A stretch of 64,000 nt of DNA, taken from positions 2,654,001-2,718,000 of the forward strand of contig NZ_CP081870.1 of NCBI RefSeq assembly GCF_022170785.1, written 5' to 3'. Position numbers and translations under genes: made by a program. The notes below the pieces were generated by a model. It was not told where the DNA came from, did no database searches, and saw nothing but the letters and a program-made list of their open reading frames with translations. The stretch is from Rossellomorea marisflavi (GTDB taxonomy: Bacteria > Bacillota > Bacilli > Bacillales > Bacillaceae_B). Positions 9,220-17,574 of the stretch are shown one piece after another; positions within the stretch are counted from its first letter, which is position 1, and the number at the start of each line of letters is the position of its first letter.

Positions 9220-10500
9220 TTAGTAGATAGAAGTCGTTTCTTTCGAAGTGTTCTCGAGGATTTCTTTCACTCGCTGCAGGAATCGTCCGCATACAAGTCC
9301 GTCCAATACGCGGTGATCCAGGGACATACAGAGGTTCACCATGTCCCGCACGGCAATCATTCCGTTGTTCATGACAACAGGACGCTTAACGATCGATTCC
9401 ACCTGAAGGATCGCTGCTTGAGGATAATTGATGATTCCCATTGATTGCACTGATCCAAAAGAACCCGTATTGTTCACTGTAAATGTACCACCCTGCATAT
9501 CTTGGGAAGTCAGTTTCCCGGTTCTTACTTTTCCAGCAAGCTCGGTGATTTCCCTTGCAATGCCTTTAATGGTCTTTTCGTCTGCATTCTTGATGACCGG
9601 TACATAGAGGGCATCATCGGTTGCAACGGCAATCGACAGATTGATATCCTTTTTCTGGATGATCTTATCGCCCGCCCACATGGAATTGATCTGCGGGTAC
9701 TCTTTCAGCGCCTGTGCAACGGCCTTGACGAAGAATGCGAAGAAGGTAAGATTATAGCCTTCCTTCTGCTTGAATTCTGTTTTGAGGGAATTGCGGTAGT
9801 CGACCAAGTTGGTGACATCCACTTCCATCATCGTCCAAGCATGGGGAGCTTCATGCTTGCTTCGAAGCATATTGGCGGCGATGGCTTTCCGGATTCCGGT
9901 CACAGGAATTTCAATATCACCCGGTAAGGTCGGTATATCCGGTGTCTGTGGAGCAGGTTTTTTGGACGGCTGTGCCGGTGCTCCTTGTGATGGTGATTCC
10001 TGTTGCGGAGAGGCCTTCGGTGCCTCGCTCGCCTGAGGGATGTTGCCTGACTCTATGATTTTTTTAAGGTCTTTTCTTGTAATCCGGCCGCCGGCACCTG
10101 TTCCCGTCACCTGGGTCAGGTCGATTCCGTTTTCCTGGGACATTTTCAGGACGGCAGGAGAATATCTGCCTTTATTGCTTGTATCCGCTGAGGCAGGTGT
10201 AGACGGTGTTGTTTCTTCTTTCTTTTCCACCTTTTCTTCAGCAGGAGCATCATTGCCCCCCTCTAATTCAATCGAACAGATGAGCTCTCCGACTTCAAGA
10301 GTGTCACCTTCTTCGGCAAGGAGTTCCTTGATGACCCCTGTAAAAGAAGAAGGTACTTCTGCATTGACTTTATCCGTTTGCACTTCAGCAATCGGATCAT
10401 ATTTATTGACCGTATCTCCCGGAGACACCAGCCATTTGCTGATCGTCCCCTCGGTTACGCTCTCGCCTAACTGAGGCATTTTCATTTTTTCAATCCCCAT
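9220..10500 (-). CDS. bkdB: Branched-chain 2-oxoacid dehydrogenase E2, dihydrolipoyl transacylase
   Basis: Core of the branched-chain keto acid dehydrogenase complex; transfers isobutyryl, isovaleryl or 2-methylbutyryl groups from lipoamide to CoA. The 426-residue protein has a lipoyl domain with the modified Lys about 44 (QTDKV), a Pro/Ala/Gln-rich linker, a peripheral-subunit-binding domain (about 113-150, RYSPAVLKMSQENG), a second flexible linker and the catalytic domain ending with HRVLDG (His about 396, Asp about 400). AGGAGG precedes the ATG. Last gene of the operon. Lipoylation links it to lipM at 53700. Lipoyl E2s are alike, but the bkd context fixes the specificity. Confidence 0.95.
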   Translation of the reverse strand: MGIEKMKMPQLGESVTEGTISKWLVSPGDTVNKYDPIAEVQTDKVNAEVPSSFTGVIKELLAEEGDTLEVGELICSIELEGGNDAPAEEKVEKKEETTPSTPASADTSNKGRYSPAVLKMSQENGIDLTQVTGTGAGGRITRKDLKKIIESGNIPQASEAPKASPQQESPSQGAPAQPSKKPAPQTPDIPTLPGDIEIPVTGIRKAIAANMLRSKHEAPHAWTMMEVDVTNLVDYRNSLKTEFKQKEGYNLTFFAFFVKAVAQALKEYPQINSMWAGDKIIQKKDINLSIAVATDDALYVPVIKNADEKTIKGIAREITELAGKVRTGKLTSQDMQGGTFTVNNTGSFGSVQSMGIINYPQAAILQVESIVKRPVVMNNGMIAVRDMVNLCMSLDHRVLDGLVCGRFLQRVKEILENTSKETTSIY

Positions 10501-10530
10501 GAGGATCCCTCCTTATCATACGGTGATACG

Positions 10531-11514
10531 TTAAAATTCAGCCAATTCCCTCATTGCTTTTTCCACTTTATCAGGGTTGATCATAAAGTGTTTCTCCATT
10601 GTCGGAGCATACGGCATGGCAGGTACATCCGGACCGGCAAGACGCTTGATTGGAGCATCTAGGTCGAACAAGCAGTGTTCTGCGATGATGGCAGACACTT
10701 CACCCATGATGCTTCCTTCTTTATTGTCTTCCGTTACAAGCAGTACTTTACCCGTCTTGGATGCGGCTTCGATAATCGCTTCTTTATCGAGTGGATAGAT
10801 GGTGCGAAGATCCAGGATATGTGCTTCGATGCCGTCTTGGGCCAGCTTTTCTGCTGCTTGGAGGGCAAAGTGGACGCAAAGACCATAGGTAATGACCGTA
10901 ATGTCTTCTCCTTCGCGCTTCACATCTGCTTTTCCGATGGGAAGCGTATAATCGTCCTCTGGCACCTCGCCTTTGATGAGGCGGTAGGCCCGCTTATGTT
11001 CAAAGAACAGTACTGGGTCTTCATCACGGATCGCTGCCTTCAGAAGGCCTTTCACATCATAAGGCGTTGAAGGCATGACGATCTTCAGACCTGGCTGGTT
11101 GGCAAAGACCGCTTCTACTGATTGGGAATGATAAAGGGCTCCGTGTACTCCTCCGCCATATGGTGCGCGGATGACCATCGGACAGCTCCAGTCGTTGTTG
11201 GAACGATAGCGGATTTTGGCCGCTTCGGAAATGATCTGGTTGACAGCAGGCATGATGAAATCAGCAAACTGCATCTCAGCAATTGGTCTCATCCCGTACA
11301 TGGCAGCTCCGATCCCAACACCGGCAATGGCCGACTCGGCAAGGGGCGTATCGATGACGCGCTCTTCCCCGAATTGATCATATAGTCCGTGAGTCGCCTT
11401 AAAGACGCCTCCTTTTTTGCCGACGTCCTCGCCGAGGACAAATACTTTTTCGTCTCGTTCCATTTCTTCTCTCATGGCCAATGTTACGGCATCAATATAA
11501 GACATTACTGGCAT
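10531..11514 (-). CDS. bkdAB: Branched-chain 2-oxoacid dehydrogenase E1 beta subunit
   Basis: Beta subunit of the thiamine-diphosphate decarboxylase of the complex, 327 residues, the usual length. It shows the transketolase-like pyrimidine domain (GEDVGKKGGVFKAT; FADFIMPAVNQI; YGGGVHGALYHSQS) and the C-terminal domain (VTYGLCVHFALQAAEKL; PTMEKHFMINPDKV). Only 14 bases separate it from bkdAA, with a GGGGGAG binding site before the ATG. It forms the alpha2beta2 E1 with BkdAA. Confidence 0.95.
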   Translation of the reverse strand: MPVMSYIDAVTLAMREEMERDEKVFVLGEDVGKKGGVFKATHGLYDQFGEERVIDTPLAESAIAGVGIGAAMYGMRPIAEMQFADFIMPAVNQIISEAAKIRYRSNNDWSCPMVIRAPYGGGVHGALYHSQSVEAVFANQPGLKIVMPSTPYDVKGLLKAAIRDEDPVLFFEHKRAYRLIKGEVPEDDYTLPIGKADVKREGEDITVITYGLCVHFALQAAEKLAQDGIEAHILDLRTIYPLDKEAIIEAASKTGKVLLVTEDNKEGSIMGEVSAIIAEHCLFDLDAPIKRLAGPDVPAMPYAPTMEKHFMINPDKVEKAMRELAEF

Positions 11515-11528
11515 AGTGGTTCTCCCCC

Positions 11529-12527
11529 TTACTTCTCTTCTGCGTAAACATATTTCATGGCGGATTCCGGCTCTGCATAAGGAGCAGCCTCTGCGTAATC
11601 CGTTGCTTCATTCACTTGTTTCATCACGCGGTCATTGATTGTTTTCTCCAGCTCATCGTCCATGACACCCGTTTCTTTTAAATAGGCACCGAACGTAATG
11701 ATCGGATCATTGGTTTTCGCTTTCGCCACTTCATCTGGAGATCGGTAGCTGCGGTCATCGTCATCTGAGGAGTGTGGAGTCAGGCGGTAGGAAACCGTCT
11801 CGATCAGAGTAGGCCCTTCTCCGCGTCTTCCGCGATCAGCCGCTTCCTTGACCACTTTATACACTTCGATGGGGTCATTTCCATCAACGGTGATTCCTGG
11901 CATGCCATATCCGATGGCACGGTCTGATACTTTCTCACATGCCAACTGCTTCTCGATTGGCACCGAGATTGCATATTTGTTGTTTTCACACATGAAGATG
12001 ACCGGAAGTTTATGTACACCGGCAAAGTTTGCTCCTTCGTGGAAGTCCCCTTGGTTGGACGAACCTTCACCAAACGTCACAAAGGTCACAAGATCTTTTT
12101 TCTCCATTTTCCCTGCGAGTGCAAGTCCCACAGCATGCGGCACCTGGGTGGTTACCGGGGATGAACCCGTGACAATCCGATTTTTCTTTTGACCGAAATG
12201 ACCAGGCATCTGACGACCGCCTGAGTTCGGATCTTCTGCTTTGGCAAAGCCTGAAAGCATCAATTCTTGAGCCGTCATCCCGAACGTGAGGACAACGCCC
12301 ATATCACGATAGTACGGAAGAGCATAGTCCTTCTCTGTATCAAGTGCAAAGGCTGCACCCACCTGGGCGGCCTCTTGGCCTTGACAAGAAATGACGAATG
12401 GGATCTTCCCTGAGCGGTTCAACAGCCACATCCGCTCATCAATTCTCCTGGCGAGGAGCATAGTTTCATACATTTCTACTACTTTCTCATTGGAAAGTCC
12501 TAATTCTTCATGACGATTGCTTGCCAT
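11529..12527 (-). CDS. bkdAA: Branched-chain 2-oxoacid dehydrogenase E1 alpha subunit
   Basis: Thiamine-diphosphate-binding alpha subunit, 332 residues. The ThDP motif (GEGSSNQGDFHEGANFAG, then ENNKYAIS) and the phosphorylation-loop-like segment YRLTPHSSDDDDRSYRS are characteristic of branched-chain rather than pyruvate E1 alpha. An AGGAGG site precedes the ATG. It is separated from lpdV by about 200 bases holding a structured repeat, an unusual gap inside an operon that is otherwise tightly packed. Confidence 0.95.
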   Translation of the reverse strand: MASNRHEELGLSNEKVVEMYETMLLARRIDERMWLLNRSGKIPFVISCQGQEAAQVGAAFALDTEKDYALPYYRDMGVVLTFGMTAQELMLSGFAKAEDPNSGGRQMPGHFGQKKNRIVTGSSPVTTQVPHAVGLALAGKMEKKDLVTFVTFGEGSSNQGDFHEGANFAGVHKLPVIFMCENNKYAISVPIEKQLACEKVSDRAIGYGMPGITVDGNDPIEVYKVVKEAADRGRRGEGPTLIETVSYRLTPHSSDDDDRSYRSPDEVAKAKTNDPIITFGAYLKETGVMDDELEKTINDRVMKQVNEATDYAEAAPYAEPESAMKYVYAEEK

Positions 12528-12600
12528 TTTTTCAACCTCCTACAGCGTTTATGGATAGCAGGGTGCCTTCTGTCAGGTCCCTGTGTAATGATATGTTCGA

Positions 12601-12726
12601 GCCGCTTTTGTGCGGCGGGGCTTAGGGGCTCGAGGTCATAAGCTGTTCTGATCAAAAAGGCAAAGGACGCCTTTCCGCTCAGCCCATCTTATGCTTGTCG
12701 CCCCTGAGCAAAGCCCCTCCGCTTTT
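12601..12726. repeat. Structured ~126-bp intergenic repeat inside the bkd operon
   Basis: A nested palindrome fills the lpdV-bkdAA gap. Outer arms 12612-12623 and 12711-12722 pair at 11 of 12 positions; inside are AGGGGC/GCCCCT (12624-12629 with 12700-12705), CATAAG/CTTATG (12637-12642 with 12688-12693) and an AAAGGC/GCCTTT hairpin (12656-12674). The minus-strand text (GACAAGCATAAG, then CTTATGACCTCGAGCC) resembles, from memory, a dispersed intergenic repeat of Bacillaceae genomes. It begins at the lpdV stop codon and lacks a T-run on the minus strand, so it may stabilise or process mRNA rather than terminate. No second copy was seen in this window. Confidence 0.7.
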
Positions 12727-14151
12727 CTAGCCATGTATGGCTTTTCCGTCTACTGCCAGGGCGGCTTCGCCTATGGCTTCTGAGAGGGATGGATGCGGGT
12801 GGATGGTGTGGGCGATTTCCCACGGTGTTGCGTCAAGTACTTTGGCGAGTCCTGCTTCGGAGATCATGTCGGTGACGTGTGGACCGATCATATGAACGCC
12901 CAGGAGGTCATCCGTTTCCTTATCTGCGACGATCTTGACGAATCCGTCTGATTCTCCGTACACAAGGGCTTTCCCGATGGCCCTGAAATTGAATTTCCCG
13001 ACTTTGACGTTATGACCTTCGTCTTTTGCTTGCTGTTCGGTCAATCCTACACTGGCGATTTCAGGACTGCTGTAGATACATTTGGAAATAAGCGTATAGT
13101 CGATTGGATGAGGCTTTTGATCAGCCAGATGCTCCACTGCCGTGATCCCTTCATGTGAGGCGACGTGGGCAAGCTGTAAGCCACCTATCACATCACCGAT
13201 TGCATAGATATGGGATTCTTTCGTTTGGTAGTATTCATTTACTTCGATGAACCCTTTTTCCACTTTGATATCTGTATTTTCAAGGCCGATTCCTTCGACA
13301 TTTGCCTGACGTCCAACGGAAACGAGGATTTTTTCCGCTTCGAAGGTTTTTGTTTCGCCTTTGTGCTCGGCACTGATTGTGACACTTCCCGCCCCTTTGT
13401 TCAGCGTATCAGAGAGGACTTTCGCGCCAGTGACGATCTTGATGCCTTTTTTCTTCATCAATCGCTGCATTTCTTTGGCGATATCTTTATCTTCTGTCGG
13501 TACGATGGTGTCCGCATACTCGATGACCGTCACATCCACATCAAAATCTGATAGCATGGATGCCCATTCGATCCCGATGACCCCGCCTCCTACAATGATG
13601 ATGGATTTCGGCAAGGTTTCAAGGGAAAGAGCTTCATCGGAAGATAAGACAGCCGTTCCGTCAATATCCAGCCCCGGCAGTGAGCGCGGGCGGGAGCCTG
13701 TTGCCACGATGACATTTTTCGGAATGAGCATGGCGTTTTCTTCACCGTTGTTCATTTCGACTGAAATGGTTCCGGGCATCGGTGAGAATATGGATGGCCC
13801 AAGGATCCTTCCAAGTCCTTCGAAGACATCGATCTTCCCTTGCTTCATCAAGTGTTGGACACCTTTATGAAGGCCTTCGACGATGCTTTCTTTACGCGCC
13901 TGCACTTTAGGGAAGTCAAGTTCCACTCCGTTGATTTTCACCCCGAAATCTTCACTGTGCTTAGCCGTTGCATAAACTTCAGCACTCCTTAGAAGCGCTT
14001 TACTCGGAATACATCCCTTATGGAGGCATGTTCCTCCCAGTTTCCCTTTTTCCACGATTGCTGTTTTCAGACCCAATTGAGATGCACGGATGGCGGCGAC
14101 GTAACCGCCTGTTCCTCCACCCAGAATGACAAGATCATATTCTTCAGCCAT
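12727..14151 (-). CDS. lpdV: Dihydrolipoyl dehydrogenase E3 of the branched-chain complex
   Basis: FAD flavoprotein that reoxidises dihydrolipoamide with NAD+. The 474 residues show the N-terminal GGGTGG FAD motif, redox disulfide Cys42/Cys47 (GGTCLHKGC), the NAD-binding GGGVIGIEWASM segment, the second FAD motif (YAIGDVIGG) and the C-terminal HPHPSLSE His-Glu pair. The ATG follows GGAGG. Located between buk and bkdAA as in B. subtilis, which distinguishes it from pdhD. Confidence 0.95.
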   Translation of the reverse strand: MAEEYDLVILGGGTGGYVAAIRASQLGLKTAIVEKGKLGGTCLHKGCIPSKALLRSAEVYATAKHSEDFGVKINGVELDFPKVQARKESIVEGLHKGVQHLMKQGKIDVFEGLGRILGPSIFSPMPGTISVEMNNGEENAMLIPKNVIVATGSRPRSLPGLDIDGTAVLSSDEALSLETLPKSIIIVGGGVIGIEWASMLSDFDVDVTVIEYADTIVPTEDKDIAKEMQRLMKKKGIKIVTGAKVLSDTLNKGAGSVTISAEHKGETKTFEAEKILVSVGRQANVEGIGLENTDIKVEKGFIEVNEYYQTKESHIYAIGDVIGGLQLAHVASHEGITAVEHLADQKPHPIDYTLISKCIYSSPEIASVGLTEQQAKDEGHNVKVGKFNFRAIGKALVYGESDGFVKIVADKETDDLLGVHMIGPHVTDMISEAGLAKVLDATPWEIAHTIHPHPSLSEAIGEAALAVDGKAIHG

Positions 14152-14165
14152 TGTTCATGACCTCC

Positions 14166-15275
14166 TTATTGTATCCGGGCCTCACTTTTTGACGTTCCCG
14201 GATATTCTTTGTATTCTTCTTCACTTTTGAGGACGCGCAGTGCCCCTTCGGCAAGGGCTTGAAGTTCATTTTCACCGGGTTGGATGATGACATCGGCGAT
14301 CCAGTTGATCCTTTTGGAAATGGCCTTGACGAACCCTTTTCCGTATGCAAGCCCTCCCGTCAGGATGATGGCATCCACCTTGCCGCTCAGCACGGCACTG
14401 GCCGCTCCGATTTCCTTGGCAATTTGATAAGCCATGGCATCATAGACGTGCCGGGCTTTTTCATCGCCATGTTCGATCATCTTTTCTACTTTCACTGCAT
14501 CGCTTGTACCGAGGTAGCCTACAAGACCACCCTGTCCAACAAGCTTCTTCATGATCTCCTCGCGGTAGTAATCACCTGAAAAGCACAGGTCAACAAGATC
14601 CCCGGCAGGGACTGTCCCTGCACGTTCAGGGCTGAATGGACCGTCGCCGTGCAGTCCATTATTGACGTCGATCACCTTACCGAGATGATGGACACCAACG
14701 GTGATTCCACCTCCCATATGGGTGATGATCAGGTTCAGCTCTTCATATTTCTTACCGAGCTGCTTGGCCACCCTTCTTGCTACCGCCTTCTGGTTGAGGG
14801 CATGGAAGATACTTCTGCGCTCGATCAGGGAGAATCCTGACACCCTGGCAAGAGGCTGGAGCTCGTCCACTACCACCGGATCGACGATATAGGATGGGAT
14901 ATTGAGTCCGGATGCGATTTCGAATGCCAGGATGCCTCCGAGATTCGATGCATGCTGACCGGATACACCTTCTCTGAGGTCGCAGAGCATCTCTTCGTTC
15001 ACAAGATAGGTTCCACCTTCAATGGGCTTCAAAAGGCCACCCCGTCCACAGACGGCACTCAGTTTGGAAATGTTGATCCCTTCTTCATCGAGGGCTTCGA
15101 GGATCGTATGCTTGCGGAACTCATATTGATCGATGATGGTCGGATATTGATTGATGGTTTCCGTTTCATGACGGATCGTTTTTTCAAAAACGGAACGGTC
15201 TTCATCGAAGACCCCGATTTTTGTCGATGTGGATCCCGGGTTGATGACTAGGATCCGGTGCTTGATTTCTTGCAC
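14166..15275 (-). CDS. buk: Butyrate (branched-chain fatty acid) kinase
   Basis: ASKHA-family kinase that turns isobutyryl-, isovaleryl- or butyryl-phosphate into the acid and ATP, after Ptb. The protein carries [10 protein letters not shown] near the start, [13 protein letters not shown] and [12 protein letters not shown], all typical of butyrate kinases. The start is a GTG at 15275 (369 residues): GGAGG lies 8 bases upstream, whereas the longer frame beginning with TTG at 15290 would have that GGAGG inside its own second and third codons. Ends 14 bases before lpdV. Confidence 0.92.
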   Translation of the reverse strand: MQEIKHRILVINPGSTSTKIGVFDEDRSVFEKTIRHETETINQYPTIIDQYEFRKHTILEALDEEGINISKLSAVCGRGGLLKPIEGGTYLVNEEMLCDLREGVSGQHASNLGGILAFEIASGLNIPSYIVDPVVVDELQPLARVSGFSLIERRSIFHALNQKAVARRVAKQLGKKYEELNLIITHMGGGITVGVHHLGKVIDVNNGLHGDGPFSPERAGTVPAGDLVDLCFSGDYYREEIMKKLVGQGGLVGYLGTSDAVKVEKMIEHGDEKARHVYDAMAYQIAKEIGAASAVLSGKVDAIILTGGLAYGKGFVKAISKRINWIADVIIQPGENELQALAEGALRVLKSEEEYKEYPGTSKSEARIQ

Positions 15276-15351
15276 AGCAGTAACCTCCAATAGGGCGAAT
15301 TATATCTTTATTCTCTCTATTCCAAGGACCCCCTGATGACAAAATGTCGTT

Positions 15352-15395
15352 TACATAAAGATGGGGTACCCCTCCTTTTTTGGAGGAGCACCCAT
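15352..15395 (-). terminator. Hairpin after bcd, possible attenuator
   Basis: On the minus strand a stem of about 14 bp (ATGGGTGCTCCTCC with GGAGGGGTACCCCAT) and a loop of six A is followed only by ATCTTTATG, a poor T-run. It sits in the bcd-buk gap, so it could partly terminate or protect the 5' mRNA segment instead of ending the operon. Confidence 0.5.
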
Positions 15396-15404
15396 CAATG
15401 TGTT

Positions 15405-16499
15405 TTAGCGGCGGCTAAGGATGTGATGTCCGTTTTGAAGGAATTGACTTCTTGAACGGCGCATTTTCTCGATGCGTTCTTCTGCCATGCGGTCAGCAGC
15501 TACATATGTAGCAACATGATCACGCTTGGCGATTTCAATGACACGCTCAACATTATTATAAACCTGTTCAACCTTTTTCATGGCTCTCTCGCTGTTATAT
15601 CCATAAAGCTCATCCGCTACGTTGATGACCCCACCTGCATTGATTACATAATCCGGCGCATAGACGATTCCCATTTCGTGGATGGCATCTCCGTGACGGG
15701 ATTCTTTCAGCTGGTTATTCGCAGCTCCGGCAATCACTTTCGCCTTCAGCTGTGGAATCGTTTCGTCATTGATGATGGCACCAAGGGCGCAAGGCGCGAA
15801 GATGTCGCAATCTACTCCATAGATTTCATTTGTATCTACGGCTTTTGCACCAAACTCTTCTACAGCACGCTGAACAGCTTCTTTATTGATGTCCGTTACG
15901 ATCAGATTGGCACCTTCTTCGTGAAGGTGACGGCACATATTGTACGCAACATTACCGACACCTTGGACTGCAATGGTTTTCCCCTCAAGTGAATCCGTTC
16001 CGAATGCTTCTTTGGCTGCCGCTTTGATTCCGCGGTAAACGCCGTAAGCCGTTACAGGGGATGGATTCCCTGATGAACCGAATGCAGGTGAGATCCCTGT
16101 CACATAATCGGTCTCTTCGTGGATCAAGTCCATATCCGCAACGGTCGTACCTACATCCTCTGCTGTGATATATCGGCCGTTCAGTCCTTGGATGTAGCGC
16201 CCGAATGCACGGAACATCTCTTCGTTCTTGTCTTTTCGTGGATCTCCGATGATGACGGTCTTACCGCCTCCAAGATTCAATCCGGCAGCAGCGTTCTTGT
16301 ATGTCATACCTTTGGCAAGGCGAAGGGCGTCTTCAATCGCGGCTTCTTCTGATTCATAGGTCCACATGCGTGTTCCGCCTAGTGCAGGTCCGAGAGTGGT
16401 GTCATGGATGGCAATGATGGCTTTCAATCCTGATTCCTGATCTTGACAGAATACCAATTGTTCGTAGTCGTATTGTTCCATATAGCTGAAGATTTTCAT
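15405..16499 (-). CDS. bcd: Leucine dehydrogenase (branched-chain amino acid dehydrogenase)
   Basis: NAD-dependent oxidative deamination of leucine, valine and isoleucine to the 2-oxo acids used by the Bkd complex. The 364 residues include the amino-acid dehydrogenase dimerisation domain with the catalytic lysine in GGGKTVI, the substrate segment [10 protein letters not shown], the Rossmann motif GVGNVA and the C-terminal [12 protein letters not shown]. Length equals the B. subtilis protein and identity is visibly high along its length. GGGGG precedes the ATG. Confidence 0.96.
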   Translation of the reverse strand: MKIFSYMEQYDYEQLVFCQDQESGLKAIIAIHDTTLGPALGGTRMWTYESEEAAIEDALRLAKGMTYKNAAAGLNLGGGKTVIIGDPRKDKNEEMFRAFGRYIQGLNGRYITAEDVGTTVADMDLIHEETDYVTGISPAFGSSGNPSPVTAYGVYRGIKAAAKEAFGTDSLEGKTIAVQGVGNVAYNMCRHLHEEGANLIVTDINKEAVQRAVEEFGAKAVDTNEIYGVDCDIFAPCALGAIINDETIPQLKAKVIAGAANNQLKESRHGDAIHEMGIVYAPDYVINAGGVINVADELYGYNSERAMKKVEQVYNNVERVIEIAKRDHVATYVAADRMAEERIEKMRRSRSQFLQNGHHILSRR

Positions 16500-16532
16500 G
16501 AGTGTTTCCCCCTATTTATAAGTGTGATTGTG

Positions 16533-17441
16533 TTATCGGTTTTCAGAAGAGCAGATGGCAAGTGCCAAAGAGTATAGCTTGCTCTCAGCCAGGTCCGACC
16601 TGGATGTCAATACGATTGGTGCTTTGGCTCCCGATATGACGGCAGCCACCTTTGCCCCTGCGAAATACATGAGGGACTTATAAAGGATGTTTCCTGATTC
16701 TATTGTTGGCACCAGGAGGATATCTGCATTTCCAGCTACCTCGCTGACAATTCCTTTTTGACTGGCTGCAATCGATGAAACGGCGTTATCAAGAGCGAGC
16801 GGCCCGTCCACCAGGCAATCTTTGATCTGTCCCCTTTGGTTCATTACCGTAAGGGATGCAGCGTCCAGTGTGGCCTGCATTTGAGGATTGATGACCTCGA
16901 CGGCTGCCAGAGGAGCCACTTTAGGACGGTCTATTCCTATGGACCGGGCAACTGAAACGGTATTTTGAATGATTTGGGCCTTTTGCCCAAGGTCCGGTGA
17001 GATGTTCATGGCTGCATCGGTTACAAAAATGAGGTTTTCGAAACCTTCCACCTCAAAGGCAGCTGCATGCGATAGCACATTCCCGGTCCTGAGACCCCAT
17101 TCTTTATTCAGTACGGCCTTGAGAAGGACGGAAGTGGAGACATGCCCCTTCATCAGAACGTCTGCTTTTTTTTGATTGACGGCTTGAACGGCAAGTTCTG
17201 CAGCATGTTGCACTGATGGTGAATGGATGATCTTGATGTGGGTGCTGTTTAGAAGGTCGCGTTGCGATTCTTCCATGACCCTTTCAATTTTCTCACTGTC
17301 ACCAAAGAGTAAGAACTCTGCCATCCCCCGTTCCACCGCCATGGATACAGCCTTCAGGACTTCTTTGTCTTCAGCCGCAGCAACAGCCACGGTGGCATTT
17401 TCCTTTCGGGTTGCTAGATCTACTAGAGATTGGAGATTCAT
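16533..17441 (-). CDS. ptb: Phosphate butyryltransferase
   Basis: Converts acyl-CoA (butyryl, isobutyryl, isovaleryl) and phosphate to acyl phosphate for Buk. The 302-residue protein belongs to the phosphate acetyl/butaryl transferase family (segments LMKGHVSTSVLLKAVL, VTDAAMNISPD, LVPTIESGNILYKSL). First gene of the operon; a sigma-54 promoter lies about 50-65 bases upstream. Its AAGGGG binding site is about 14 bases from the ATG, unusually far, so a slightly different start is possible, but no better one was seen. Confidence 0.93.
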   Translation of the reverse strand: MNLQSLVDLATRKENATVAVAAAEDKEVLKAVSMAVERGMAEFLLFGDSEKIERVMEESQRDLLNSTHIKIIHSPSVQHAAELAVQAVNQKKADVLMKGHVSTSVLLKAVLNKEWGLRTGNVLSHAAAFEVEGFENLIFVTDAAMNISPDLGQKAQIIQNTVSVARSIGIDRPKVAPLAAVEVINPQMQATLDAASLTVMNQRGQIKDCLVDGPLALDNAVSSIAASQKGIVSEVAGNADILLVPTIESGNILYKSLMYFAGAKVAAVISGAKAPIVLTSRSDLAESKLYSLALAICSSENR

Positions 17442-17488
17442 GTATGTGATTCAACCCCTTTTACAATTATCGGTTCCACTATTATACT

Positions 17489-17506
17489 TTGCAAGAAGCG
17501 TGCCAA
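17489..17506 (-). promoter_or_regulatory. Sigma-54 (SigL) promoter of the bkd operon
   Basis: The minus-strand sequence TTGGCACGCTTCTTGCAA contains the -24 TGGCAC and -12 TTGC elements with the required 5-base gap, a textbook sigma-54 promoter. It lies between ptb and the gene for the sigma-54 activator BkdR, as in B. subtilis. Confidence 0.92.
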
Positions 17507-17523
17507 CTTTCAAGAACGTGAAA

Positions 17524-17550
17524 ACGCTTCATTTAACTTGAAGTAAGCGT
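17524..17550. promoter_or_regulatory. Imperfect palindrome, probable BkdR activator site
   Basis: A 27-bp inverted repeat with outer arms ACGCTT and AAGCGT and further internal symmetry sits about 18 bp upstream of the -24 element. Position and symmetry suit an enhancer-type site for BkdR. Binding is inferred. Confidence 0.55.
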
Positions 17551-17574
17551 GCAAGTTTTTTCAGGGTGTGCAAA

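Noticed and set aside
17518-17531. cre-like TGAAAACGCTTCAT near the bkd promoter
   Set aside because: Right half misses the required WCA; it is better explained as part of the palindrome upstream of the sigma-54 promoter.
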